From IMG/VR virus record IMGVR_UViG_3300047316_000193, positions 1 to 28,478 of that record: a DNA stretch of 28,478 nucleotides, one strand, 5' to 3'. Numbering within the stretch: position 1 is the stretch's first letter; every line of letters begins with the position of its first letter. The notes below the pieces were generated by a model. It was not told the origin of the DNA. It searched no databases and saw only the letters and a program-made list of their open reading frames with translations. The translations under genes were made by a program, and so were the position numbers. Source of the stretch: a virus. Positions 1-7,817 of this stretch are shown piece after piece.

Positions 1-462
1 CGTGAGCGAGGCCGTGGACGACGTAGTGAGCGCCACCTGGACCGGATCGTCCGGGTAGAGCGTGAGCACGAGCGTGGCCGACTGCGCCGCGGCCGGATGC
101 GACTTGATCCGGTAGGTGTAGCCGTTGCCGGGCGTCAGCGTGATCGTGATGTAGCCCTGCGCATACTGGTTGGCCGTGGCCAAGGTCGCGCCAAGAGTCA
201 CCGCAATCGTGAGGTCACCAATCGCCGCCGCCGCCTGCACCGCGCAGGCCTGGTGGTTCGCGATGGGCGCAGCCGCCTGCAAGGCGTTACCGACCACGAG
301 GTCCGCCGCGCCAGCCTGCGCGAAACGGAACTTGCGGCCGTCACTGGTCTGCGCCATCGTGCCGAGCGCGAGCGGCTTGAGCGAATCGGCCGCCAGCGTC
401 GACGAGATGATCGCGTTGGTATTGAACGGAAACGAGAGAATCGGTCCTGTGAGATCAGCCAT
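1..462 (-). CDS. Virion-type structural protein, C-terminus cut by window edge
   Basis: A minus-strand gene reading out of the left edge; the 154 residues present begin MADLTGPILSFPF. The start ATG at 462 has a good ribosome site (AGGAGA about 8 nt upstream). The sequence is rich in Ala, Thr, Gly and beta-branched residues with alternating hydrophobics (TIAVTLGATL, GYITITLTPG), typical of small beta-rich phage head or decoration proteins. It lies directly downstream of the major capsid gene, apart from an HNH insertion on the other strand, which fits a head protein. I do not recognise a named family, and the stop codon lies outside the window. Confidence 0.7.
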   Translation of the reverse strand, partial: MADLTGPILSFPFNTNAIISSTLAADSLKPLALGTMAQTSDGRKFRFAQAGAADLVVGNALQAAAPIANHQACAVQAAAAIGDLTIAVTLGATLATANQYAQGYITITLTPGNGYTYRIKSHPAAAQSATLVLTLYPDDPVQVALTTSSTASLT

Positions 463-482
463 AAACCCTATCTCCTAGGCAC

Positions 483-503
483 GGTTGTCATATAATAACA
501 ACC
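483..503 (+). promoter_or_regulatory. Consensus -10 box inside an inverted repeat, upstream of HNH gene
   Basis: TATAAT lies at 491-496, only 7 nt before the ATG at 504. It is enclosed by the inverted repeat GGTTGT (483-488) and ACAACC (498-503), whose right arm touches the start codon. No good -35 box is seen near 468-473. If used, the transcript would be leaderless or nearly so. The inverted repeat could be an operator or a hairpin. This is inferred from sequence only. Confidence 0.4.
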
Positions 504-992
504 ATGCCTAATAAGCCATTACATGAACGGTTCTGGAGCGCCATCGAAAAGCAGCCCAACGACGGCTGCTGGCTCTGGCGCAACCTCAGCACGAACGGGT
601 ATGGATACGGCCAGATTTGGAATGACGAGACGACCAAGTTGCTGCTTGGCCATCGCATTTCGTGGGAATTGCACCACGGTTCCATTCCGAAAGGTCTGTT
701 CGTGCTCCATAAGTGTGACGTGCCTGCGTGTGTCAATCCTGCTCACTTGTTCCTTGGCACGCAGCGAGAAAATCTCGAAGATATGCGCCGTAAACAGCGC
801 GGCTACGAATTTCAACCGCGCACAGGACAAGCGAACAATAAGGCCAAGCTCACCGAGGACGACGTGAAGTTGATTCGCACGCTCTTTGACGCCGGAGGAC
901 ACAGCTTGAGTGCGCTGGGCCGTCGCTTCGGCGTATTTAAGCAGACGATTCGTCAAGTGGTCCTCAGAAAGACTTGGAAACACGTTCAATGA
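504..992 (+). CDS. Free-standing HNH endonuclease (homing-type)
   Basis: 162 residues. The HNH core is clear: W-W-R near the N-terminus, HRISWELHHG, then LHKCDVPACVNPAHLFLG with the paired His/Cys and Asn-Pro-x-His expected of this nuclease family. The C-terminal 50 residues (KLTEDDVKLIRTLFDAGG, then ALGRRFGV) look like a helix-turn-helix DNA-binding tail, as in many mobile phage HNH enzymes. The gene runs opposite to the surrounding late genes, sits between capsid and the next structural gene, and its TGA ends one base before the capsid gene's stop. It is visibly AT-richer than its neighbours, which suggests mobility. No Shine-Dalgarno is seen, only a -10 box very close to the start. Confidence 0.88.
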   Translation: MPNKPLHERFWSAIEKQPNDGCWLWRNLSTNGYGYGQIWNDETTKLLLGHRISWELHHGSIPKGLFVLHKCDVPACVNPAHLFLGTQRENLEDMRRKQRGYEFQPRTGQANNKAKLTEDDVKLIRTLFDAGGHSLSALGRRFGVFKQTIRQVVLRKTWKHVQ

Positions 993-1970
993 TCACGTAA
1001 TCGCCGAGATGACGCCCAGATGCCGGGACGCCTTCACGGTCAGGTTGCCGACGGTCATCACGCGATGGACCCGCGCCAACTGGTTCGCCGGTTCGACCGG
1101 ATCTTTCATCTTCAGCCACGCGCCCTTGAGATACTCGAGCTTCAGGAAGTTGTTGTTGAGCTCGTAGAGCGTGTTGGCGGGGCAGTTCTCGTCATACACG
1201 TAGGGCTTGCCCTTGAAGGCAATCGCTTCGTTGATGAACGCGATGTCGCCGTCCTTCTTCGCATCGGCGCGATAGAGCCGCTCGACCGCCACGAGGATGC
1301 CCTCGTACCCTTCGAACGTCGCGCGATCCGAGATGAGTGCCGTCGGGACGCGCTCGGTGCCGCCCAGCGAACACTGATTGAAGATCGACGTCATGTTCGC
1401 GCGCAGCGTGTCGTAGGCCGTGCTCGTGTGCGTGCCCGTGACCTGGCGATTGCGCCAGAAGGGGAACGTCGCGCGATTGATGCCGCCGACCGTGCCGGTC
1501 GTGGGCGTGGACGAGACGATCTTGGCGAGCCCGTCCATGTCCTTGCCCGAGTTGCCCGTGCCGTCCCCGAACAGCATGATGTCGAGCTGTTCCATCGCGG
1601 TGGACGACCCGTTCTTCAGCTTCGCGGCCACCACATCGAACTTGCGGTTCTCGACGGCGTTGCGGAGTTCCTCGAGGTCGGAGAAGACGATCGTGCCGGC
1701 GAAAATCTTCTGGTCGAACCGGGCGGCGTCGAAGACGTCGATACGGGTCGTGTCCAGCGTTTCCATCTCGCCGTAGGACTTGAACGTGGTGTTCTGCGCG
1801 TATTCGAGGGTCGCTTCGAACTGGCGCCCACCCGCGGTGGACTCCTTGAAGCCGTTTTCCCCGAAGGCGTAGAGGAGCGCCTGACTCGTGAAGATGTTGT
1901 CGGTCGGGCCGTCGGTGATGACGGCTTCCCAGGTCGAGGCGACGACCTGGCCGATATTCGGATCAGCCAT
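993..1970 (-). CDS. Major capsid protein
   Basis: 325 residues starting MADPNIGQVVASTW. The length, the position downstream of a scaffold-like gene and portal, and features such as LDIMLFGDGTGNSGKD, the basic strand RNRQVTG and a C-terminal beta-rich stretch (RVHRVMTVGNLTVKA) match HK97-fold major capsid proteins of uncultured tailed phages. It is shorter than the P22 coat protein although the gene order portal-scaffold-coat is P22-like. The ribosome site is weak (AAGG about 11 nt upstream), so expression may depend on the scaffold gene 32 nt upstream and the promoter in front of it. Confidence 0.85.
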   Translation of the reverse strand: MADPNIGQVVASTWEAVITDGPTDNIFTSQALLYAFGENGFKESTAGGRQFEATLEYAQNTTFKSYGEMETLDTTRIDVFDAARFDQKIFAGTIVFSDLEELRNAVENRKFDVVAAKLKNGSSTAMEQLDIMLFGDGTGNSGKDMDGLAKIVSSTPTTGTVGGINRATFPFWRNRQVTGTHTSTAYDTLRANMTSIFNQCSLGGTERVPTALISDRATFEGYEGILVAVERLYRADAKKDGDIAFINEAIAFKGKPYVYDENCPANTLYELNNNFLKLEYLKGAWLKMKDPVEPANQLARVHRVMTVGNLTVKASRHLGVISAIT

Positions 1971-2002
1971 GAGGGACCAGCCTTCGAACGCGGTTCAGGC
2001 GT

Positions 2003-2995
2003 TCAGGCTTTCCCGGCGCGCGTGAGTTCGGCTTCGATGGCGTTCTTGGCGGCGGTATTCCAGTCGAGTGGACGCCGCTTGCCGTTGGCCGTGGACCCTC
2101 GCACGACGGTGCTGCCGGGGGCCAACGCTTGGGTGGGCACCACGGGAGCGGTTGTGAGTTCAGCGAGGGTCTTGGCCCGAGTGGATTGTTCGATCGTGGG
2201 CACGTAGGCGCGGAGCGCCCGATCATAGGCGACCTGAATCGTCATCGACCGATCGGCTTGCATGAGACGAATCATCTCGGGCTTCAGGGCAACGAAATAC
2301 GGTTCTTTCGCGATTTCGCTGATCTGTTGCCGCGCGATCGATTCGGCCTGTGTTTGCTGATGGCCTTTGAGGAGCGGTTCGACTTCTGACCGGAGGCCCG
2401 TCGTCGCCTTGTCCACGAAATGCTGAATAAGTTTGGCCGTCTCCTCCGCCGTATAGACGAGCGATCCGTCATCGGCGCGAAGTTTCGGTTGGGGCAACTC
2501 GTCCGTCGGGGCCGTCGCACTGGGACGGGCGGCGGGCGTCGGATCTTTCAGCAGCCCAGCGGCGCGCAGTTCGCGGCCGATGAGTTCGTAAGCGGCGACG
2601 GGATTCTGACGGAGCGTATTCACGATCGGCGCGAGGCCGCTCGATTGCCATTCGTCAGGATTCACGCCATAAATTGACGTGAGGCGTTCGCGTTCTTTCG
2701 TGCGGGCGGATTCGAGAATCTTCTGGTGCCGGGTGAGCGGGATCGGCCCGTCACCTGACGCCTCGCCGTCGTCAGCCGTCGCGGACGCCAGTGTCGCAGG
2801 CGCGGGCGAAGGAACCGTGGAGGCTGGTGTCGTCTCAGATCCGGAGACGGCTGCGGACGTCGCAGAGGGCGAGGCTGCGGCGGCACGGCTGGTCGCGGAC
2901 GGGTCAGGCGTGGCCGACGTCGCAGCAACGCTGCTCGTCTCGGTGTCCGCTTGAATCGTTGCGACGGCCGTATCGATGTCGCCCGAAAGGCTCAT
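2003..2995 (-). CDS. Scaffold-like capsid assembly protein
   Basis: 330 residues. The first 75 or so are low-complexity Ala/Ser/Thr/Pro. The middle is charged and helical (ILESARTKERERLTSIYG, EETAKLIQHFVDKATTGL), with a long helical segment around QQTQAESIARQQISEIAKE and a basic C-terminus (RGSTANGKRRPLDWN). This disordered, helical, Gln-rich make-up and its position immediately before the capsid gene are typical of phage scaffolding proteins; P22 gp8 is about 300 residues and occupies the same position. There is no Shine-Dalgarno before the ATG. Instead a promoter ends 11 nt upstream, so the mRNA may have almost no leader. It could instead be a minor head protein. Confidence 0.65.
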   Translation of the reverse strand: MSLSGDIDTAVATIQADTETSSVAATSATPDPSATSRAAAASPSATSAAVSGSETTPASTVPSPAPATLASATADDGEASGDGPIPLTRHQKILESARTKERERLTSIYGVNPDEWQSSGLAPIVNTLRQNPVAAYELIGRELRAAGLLKDPTPAARPSATAPTDELPQPKLRADDGSLVYTAEETAKLIQHFVDKATTGLRSEVEPLLKGHQQTQAESIARQQISEIAKEPYFVALKPEMIRLMQADRSMTIQVAYDRALRAYVPTIEQSTRAKTLAELTTAPVVPTQALAPGSTVVRGSTANGKRRPLDWNTAAKNAIEAELTRAGKA

Positions 2996-3006
2996 AGAGC
3001 GCCGTG

Positions 3007-3035
3007 AGAATACCGTGATTGCCCGAGACTGTCAA
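3007..3035 (-). promoter_or_regulatory. Sigma-70-type promoter for scaffold and capsid genes
   Basis: On the minus strand, TTGACA (3035-3030) is followed by exactly 17 nt and TATTCT (3012-3007, four of six matches). The -10 box ends 11 nt before the scaffold ATG at 2995, so the predicted start leaves only a few leader bases. TCACGG occurs on both sides of the -10 box as a 5-nt-spaced direct repeat. It would let capsid and scaffold be made independently of the upstream packaging genes. Confidence 0.6.
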
Positions 3036-3038
3036 AAA

Positions 3039-3560
3039 TCATCGCGGTTTCTGGTAACTGCGGATGGCATGCCGGCATTCGATCCGGATGCGGTCAGGCG
3101 TCACCGACGCACGGCACCCATCCTCGCGTTTGTTGAGGCCGCAGGCGAGACAGTAGAGGGCTTCCTGTAACTGGTAGCGGATGAGGAACCGCTTATAGGC
3201 CCAGAGCATGTGCGCTTCGAAGGCGTTGAGCGACTGCTCCTCGATTTCGCCCGTCTCAATCAGCCGTTCCTGTGGGATGCCGTGACCACTGATGCCCAGC
3301 GTGGCGGGCGGCGTCAGGCCGAACCAGAGGCCGTGCGGACAGATGAGGCCAACCTTGAGATCGTTCAGCGCGATCTCCATGCCCGACTCGCGCGTGCGCT
3401 CGCAGGAGGGACACCAGAGTTTCGCCACCAGCGCCTTCCGGTCGAGCCACACGCGGTAGACGCGGAGCAGTCGCGCCTCATCAGCCGAGAGTTCGTAGGC
3501 CGGAACGTTGAGCGTCTCATCCTGGCCGGTCGTGACGGTCGCCGTGCTATCGGTTGCCAC
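3039..3560 (-). CDS. Protein with two tandem zinc-finger repeats
   Basis: 173 residues from a GTG at 3560, chosen because GGAGG stands 6 nt upstream; it overlaps the preceding gene by 14 nt. Residues about 27-77 and 113-165 are an internal duplication. Each has a helix (RLLRVYRVWL / HMLWAYKRFL), then L-W/Y-C-x2-C (C50/C53; C137/C140) and a second pair (C74-P-H76; C162-R-H164). Each unit probably binds one metal ion. The gene lies between portal and scaffold in a translationally coupled chain, so a head-assembly or DNA-packaging role is possible. I do not recognise a family. Confidence 0.7.
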   Translation of the reverse strand: MATDSTATVTTGQDETLNVPAYELSADEARLLRVYRVWLDRKALVAKLWCPSCERTRESGMEIALNDLKVGLICPHGLWFGLTPPATLGISGHGIPQERLIETGEIEEQSLNAFEAHMLWAYKRFLIRYQLQEALYCLACGLNKREDGCRASVTPDRIRIECRHAIRSYQKPR

Positions 3561-4011
3561 TGATGGCCTCCAACTCCGAGACGGTGAGCCCCAACCGCAC
3601 CGAGGCTTCCTCACGGCGGACTTTCTGTTCGGCTGGGGACAAGGCCGCCATCGGACGCGGGTCGTGTCCCGGCGCCGATCCGATGTCCCATGTCACCGTG
3701 ACTGGGGACTTATCGGTGCCTGGCACCGGGACGTGATGCACGCGGTTCTCGAAGCCACGCGCGGCACATTCGGCGCGATATTGCGACTTGGTTTCGATCC
3801 AGACGGGTTGTGTGTCGAGATTCTCGACCCAGCGCGGGCCGCCCCAGAGCGTGTCTCCGTAGACCGTGGGTGAGGTCGGGCCGATAGGATCGGGACGATG
3901 GCCGAGCTGGCCACAGTCGGAGCAGCGGAGCGGCTGGCCATCTTCCGAGAGGCCCGAAAACGCGCCATGCGCGTCACAGACCCACGTTTTCCACACGAAT
4001 CGGCGTCTCAT
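3547..4011 (-). CDS. Zinc-ribbon protein, FmdB-like in layout
   Basis: 154 residues. The start at 4011 is set by an ATGA overlap with the portal stop; the longer open frame upstream is an antisense-like shadow of the portal gene. The N-terminus has C12-x2-H15 and C30-x2-C33, a single zinc ribbon. The middle (WIETKSQYRAECAARGFE) resembles the motif seen after the ribbon in phage FmdB-like zinc proteins. The C-terminus ends in a charged helix (VRREEASVRLGLTVSELE). It forms a tandem pair with the following two-finger protein between portal and scaffold. Function is unknown; DNA or protein binding is inferred from the zinc site only. Confidence 0.7.
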   Translation of the reverse strand: MRRRFVWKTWVCDAHGAFSGLSEDGQPLRCSDCGQLGHRPDPIGPTSPTVYGDTLWGGPRWVENLDTQPVWIETKSQYRAECAARGFENRVHHVPVPGTDKSPVTVTWDIGSAPGHDPRPMAALSPAEQKVRREEASVRLGLTVSELEAISGNR

Positions 4012-6185
4012 GCGAGGGGCGGCGGTCCGCTCCGCTCGCCCGTTCGGTCGGCCTGATGCTGGACGATGGGCGCCATCTTTTCGGCCCCGCCCGGATGCGG
4101 GAGTTGGCGCGTGCGGCCCCGCGGCTGGGGTCCGGGCGGCACGGCTTGGGGCGCGGGCGCCGACTGAGGCGTCGGCGGCTGCGCCGGGGGCAACGGATGG
4201 CCTGTCGCCGCGGCGACCGTCTGCGTGACCGTGTCGGGACTGATGATGAGACCGAACTGCCGCAGGAGTTCGATGACGCTCGCGTCTTGCAGATCCTCGG
4301 CCTTGAGTGAAATGGTCGGCTTGGGCGGATCGGGCGGCGCTTGCGGAATCTGCGGGATCACAAACGTCGCTGGATCGAGCGAGAACCGCTCGCACACATA
4401 CGACAGGAACGCCACGCGGTTGAAGTGCGGATCGCGCGCGAGCATGTTGTAGGCGTTCAGCAGCCGCGTCTGTTCGGCCGCCGCATCCTCGCGCATGGAC
4501 GAATCCGGCTTGATTGAGAACAGGAACCGCATGGGCGTCGGATCTTGCGCCGCCTGCTGCCACGTCGCCCAGCCGTCGGGGCCGAGAATGGGGAGCAGGT
4601 CGGCCTGATCCGCGAACATCTCGAGGAGCGCCGCCAGTTTTTCCGCGCCGGCCGCATACCAGGCCAGCACGTTATTGCGTTCCTTGGTGAGCCGCGTGTC
4701 GGTCGCCTGCTGAATGAGCGACAACTCAGTGGCGGTCTTCGATCCGCTCGCGACGACGGATTGCTGATTGGCCCCGAGCGCCCAGAGGCGGTCGATGTCC
4801 TGCTGGGTGATGTTATTGAACTCAAAGTTTTCGCGCTGGAAGACCGACATGCCGATGGGCTTCACGGCGAGGTTCGGATCGCCCTTGATCGGGATGATTT
4901 CCTGAATCTCTCCGCTCACCATCTTATCGACCACGGTTTTGTCGACCATGTTCGTGTCGACGCCGCGCTGCGGGAGGCTGCGCCGCTTCTGGAGCATCAT
5001 CTGCGTGCGGCCGAGCGAGAGTTCATCGGACGCGGCCCGCGAAATGGTGCAATCGGACGGCGCATAGGCCGATCCGGTCATCGGTCGGATGGATAAGAGG
5101 TGAATCGGGTTGCCGCGCAGGCCCTTGACGACGCGGCCGGCGCGATCGAGCGTCTGAAACGGCGAGGGTTCATGCACGGCGACCGTCGGTTGCATTTTGT
5201 CGGAGGCCATGAGGACGAGTCGGCGGTAAATCTCGGGATTCTGGACCGTCGAATCGTAGACCGACGCCCGATACCAGATGACGTAGGCGTGCGAGCACTC
5301 GGAGAGGAACTCCGAATCGTTTGGGGACGACAACGTATCGCCCACCGGGCCGACACCGAGAGATTTGCGCGGCAAGAGCCGCTGATCGGCGGCCTGATCC
5401 TGGTCCAGGTCCACTTCGTAGCCGAGCCACGGGGCTTTGGCCCAGTCGGTGGACCGAAACTGCGCCGGAATGAGCAGTTTTTCTGGTTCGATCCGGTCCC
5501 AGTAGAACCGGCACCAGAGTTTCTGCGGCACGGCCTGCATCGGGGGCGGCGCTTGCGGCTGAAACGGCGTGCCCGCGAGTGGACCGGGAGGCATCACCGG
5601 ACCAGAACTCGTGATGCCAGCGAGAGGAGGCCCAGACGGCGCGGCCGGCGGCGCCGCGACCGGCATCTGGACGTTCGTCGTCACGGCCTCATAGCCGAGG
5701 ACGGAGGCGCCAAAACCGGCCGGGCACAGATGGTCGAGGAGGAGCGTATCAACCAACGCCTCGGCGTCAATTTCGTGCGGGCCGAGGTAGTAATTGACGA
5801 CTTCGCCCACGAGAGACGCCCGTTCGATCGTCGGCGGCTGATTCATGCCGCGCTTGGGCGCGACGACGACGGTGGGTGTTTGGAAAAAGAGTTGCGCCTT
5901 CTTCTGCTCAGTCTGGTAGAAGTCGACGTTGACGCTAATCGTCTCACGCGATCGCACGCCAAAGAACTTGGGCGACTCGCCGCGATAGCGCGACAGGTTC
6001 GCCTTCCAGCTCGGCAGTTCTTTCTTGCGCCGCTTCTGCGCGTCGGTGACTTGATCTTTCCAGAAGGCCTCGCTGCCCACGCCCTGCATCGGCACGGGCA
6101 CCTTCAGCGTCGGGGCGGCGTCGGGATCAACTTCGACGCTCGTCGCGCCGTCAGGACTATTCGGAGGCGTCGGAACGACGGCCAT
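4008..6185 (-). CDS. Portal protein
   Basis: 725 residues, immediately downstream of the large terminase. The N-terminal part (W-K-D-Q-V-T-D-A-Q-K-R-R, then LSRYRGESPKFFG and ETISVNVDFY) and the central part (NNITQQDIDRLWALGANQQS, followed by TELSLIQQATDTRLTKERNN) match large phage portals in which a long helix crosses the head vertex. A Pro-rich insert of about 50 residues sits near residue 190, and the C-terminal 80 residues are Pro/Gln-rich and probably flexible. Length and neighbours fit podovirus-like portals of the P22 kind, though I see no close sequence identity to P22. The ring would dock the terminase and form the DNA channel. The start ATG follows a TATAAT box by 11 nt. Confidence 0.85.
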   Translation of the reverse strand: MAVVPTPPNSPDGATSVEVDPDAAPTLKVPVPMQGVGSEAFWKDQVTDAQKRRKKELPSWKANLSRYRGESPKFFGVRSRETISVNVDFYQTEQKKAQLFFQTPTVVVAPKRGMNQPPTIERASLVGEVVNYYLGPHEIDAEALVDTLLLDHLCPAGFGASVLGYEAVTTNVQMPVAAPPAAPSGPPLAGITSSGPVMPPGPLAGTPFQPQAPPPMQAVPQKLWCRFYWDRIEPEKLLIPAQFRSTDWAKAPWLGYEVDLDQDQAADQRLLPRKSLGVGPVGDTLSSPNDSEFLSECSHAYVIWYRASVYDSTVQNPEIYRRLVLMASDKMQPTVAVHEPSPFQTLDRAGRVVKGLRGNPIHLLSIRPMTGSAYAPSDCTISRAASDELSLGRTQMMLQKRRSLPQRGVDTNMVDKTVVDKMVSGEIQEIIPIKGDPNLAVKPIGMSVFQRENFEFNNITQQDIDRLWALGANQQSVVASGSKTATELSLIQQATDTRLTKERNNVLAWYAAGAEKLAALLEMFADQADLLPILGPDGWATWQQAAQDPTPMRFLFSIKPDSSMREDAAAEQTRLLNAYNMLARDPHFNRVAFLSYVCERFSLDPATFVIPQIPQAPPDPPKPTISLKAEDLQDASVIELLRQFGLIISPDTVTQTVAAATGHPLPPAQPPTPQSAPAPQAVPPGPQPRGRTRQLPHPGGAEKMAPIVQHQADRTGERSGPPPLA

Positions 6186-6191
6186 GCGTGG

Positions 6192-6207
6192 CGGCGATTA
6201 TACGCCG
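6192..6207 (-). promoter_or_regulatory. Consensus -10 box in perfect inverted repeat before portal gene
   Basis: On the minus strand the sequence reads CGGCG-TATAAT-CGCCG. The -10 hexamer (6202-6197) is flanked exactly by a 5-bp inverted repeat and shares bases with the large-terminase stop codon. It lies 11 nt before the portal ATG. A TTGCGG 19 nt upstream is the only -35 candidate. Promoter or operator function is inferred. Confidence 0.4.
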
Positions 6208-7817
6208 TCTGCGGCGGAAGCCCGCAAGGCATCAATCTCGGCGCCGAGTGATCCCTCCGGATACGTCACCTCGGCGGCGCGGTCGTAGGGCGACGGGCGA
6301 CTCATGCAGAAGTAGCGGGCCTCATCGAGCGCGTGGTCATCGCCGGTCGTATCCACATCTTCCGGATTGACCGGATCGGATTGGGCCAAGGGCAGCGTGC
6401 GACGGAAGTAGCGGCAGGACGGATCGACCGTGAGCCACGGATGGCCCGTGCCGTCATCGCGCAGAAACGACCGCAGCCGCTCCCAGCCATTCTGCCGGTC
6501 GCTCACACTGGGCCGAAAGCGGAGACGCCCGCGGTCGATCGTCGCGAACTGTTCGGCAATCGACTCGCCCAACTTGTCCTGCGTCTTGGCAAAGAGCGCC
6601 CGGTCGCAAATGGAGTAGCGATACTGCTCGAGGTCGAGTCCCAAATCCTTATCGCGCGCCAACACCAGCGCGGCCACCTCGGCCACGTCCTTGTCCTGAA
6701 ACTTCATCTCGCTCACCCGATGCAGATGCCCGTCAGGCAGAATCAGCCACCAACCGACGCACCCCGGCTGCGTCCGGCCCCAGTCCATCGACCGACCCCA
6801 TTCGGCCGTCCGGACCGCCGACCGATCGACCTCGGCCACATGCCACGGGGCCCCGGCCTTCGTCTCGCGCCAGGTCGAAAAAAACTGCCCCGCCAGCACG
6901 GTCCAGTCCGCGTGCCGGAGCTGCTGATACCGCACGGGATTATCCAAATGCGTGAGCGCCAACTGCGCCCCATAGCCGGCCCCGAGATACGGGTTGTCCT
7001 CGAGCGTCGACAGAATCGCCACCCAGAATCGCGGGTCATAGTGGACGCGGGCCTCGGGCACCAGCTCAAAGTTCGGCGTATGGTGAATGAACATGTCGGC
7101 CAAGATCCGCGCCGACGCGCCGCCAGGATTCGTTAACGGCCGAAACCACGGGCCGCCCGCCGCCAAGACCGACGCCTTCGATGACCGCGCGCGAGACGCC
7201 ACCTGAAAGAGCGGCCCCGGCTGAAACGTGGAGGCCTCATCGGGCACCACATCGTCATACTCGGTCGAGAGATACTTATCCAGGTCGTTCACGTCATCCA
7301 AGTGTCCGCACTTGATGAGCGCATTCGTCTTCGGAAACCGCATGATGCGGGCCGCACTCCGAAACTCCACCCCAATCCCCAACTCATTCAACCGCCGCGC
7401 ATCTTCCTCCATGCGCAGCAGATGCGTGCTCTCGAGCTCCGGAAACGTCCGCCGCAAGAGCAACCCCTCATACCCCTCGAGCGTCATCGCCCGCCGATAC
7501 ATCGACCATCGCCCAAAGAGGCTCTTGGTCGTCCCGGCCGCCCCGCCCCCCAGCACATTGAACGCACTCCCGTCGCTCTCCCCCGGCCGGTGCTGCCGCT
7601 CCATCTCCACCTGAATCGGCAACGGCACATAGATCCACACCCACGCGCCGCGCACCTCCGCCCCCATCGCATACCGCTGCTGCGCCGAGAGACACGCCGG
7701 CGTCTTACACCAGTAATGCGCCCCAAACCGATACAGCCCGCCCTGACACCAACAACACTTCGCCACCCCATGTGGCACTGGTTCGATGGGCTCAGGAGAC
7801 AGACCGACGTCACTCAC
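6198..7817 (-). CDS. terL: Terminase large subunit with N-terminal zinc-finger-like segment
   Basis: 539 residues from a GTG at 7817 that overlaps the upstream stop as GTGA; a GTG at 7880 would add 21 residues. Motor domain: a deviant Walker A (GGGAAGTTKS, residues 90-99, with Thr where Gly normally precedes Lys) and Walker B YDDVVPDEAS (187-196, Asp193-Glu194). Nuclease domain of RNase H fold: Asp345 (SMDWGRT), Asp405 (SICDRAL) and the C-terminal DDHALDEARYF near residue 500. It cuts and pumps phage DNA into the head through the portal. Unusually, residues 21-42 carry Cys21/22, Cys24, Cys37 and Cys42, suggesting a small metal site ahead of the ATPase. Confidence 0.9.
   Translation of the reverse strand: MSDVGLSPEPIEPVPHGVAKCCWCQGGLYRFGAHYWCKTPACLSAQQRYAMGAEVRGAWVWIYVPLPIQVEMERQHRPGESDGSAFNVLGGGAAGTTKSLFGRWSMYRRAMTLEGYEGLLLRRTFPELESTHLLRMEEDARRLNELGIGVEFRSAARIMRFPKTNALIKCGHLDDVNDLDKYLSTEYDDVVPDEASTFQPGPLFQVASRARSSKASVLAAGGPWFRPLTNPGGASARILADMFIHHTPNFELVPEARVHYDPRFWVAILSTLEDNPYLGAGYGAQLALTHLDNPVRYQQLRHADWTVLAGQFFSTWRETKAGAPWHVAEVDRSAVRTAEWGRSMDWGRTQPGCVGWWLILPDGHLHRVSEMKFQDKDVAEVAALVLARDKDLGLDLEQYRYSICDRALFAKTQDKLGESIAEQFATIDRGRLRFRPSVSDRQNGWERLRSFLRDDGTGHPWLTVDPSCRYFRRTLPLAQSDPVNPEDVDTTGDDHALDEARYFCMSRPSPYDRAAEVTYPEGSLGAEIDALRASAADGV

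Noticed and set aside
504-992. Group I intron or intein hosting the HNH gene
   Set aside because: The gene lies between complete genes on the opposite strand; no split gene, intron core or intein junction is seen.
1020-2207. Long plus-strand ORF (395 aa) over the capsid gene
   Set aside because: Arg/Val-rich antisense shadow of a well-supported capsid gene in GC-rich DNA.
4012-4563. Upstream extension of the zinc-ribbon gene within the portal gene
   Set aside because: Ala/Arg-rich out-of-frame reading of portal DNA. The ATGA overlap at 4008-4011 gives a natural start.
5100-6251. Long plus-strand ORF (383 aa) over the portal gene
   Set aside because: Antisense shadow; Arg-rich with no domain, whereas the portal frame is clear.
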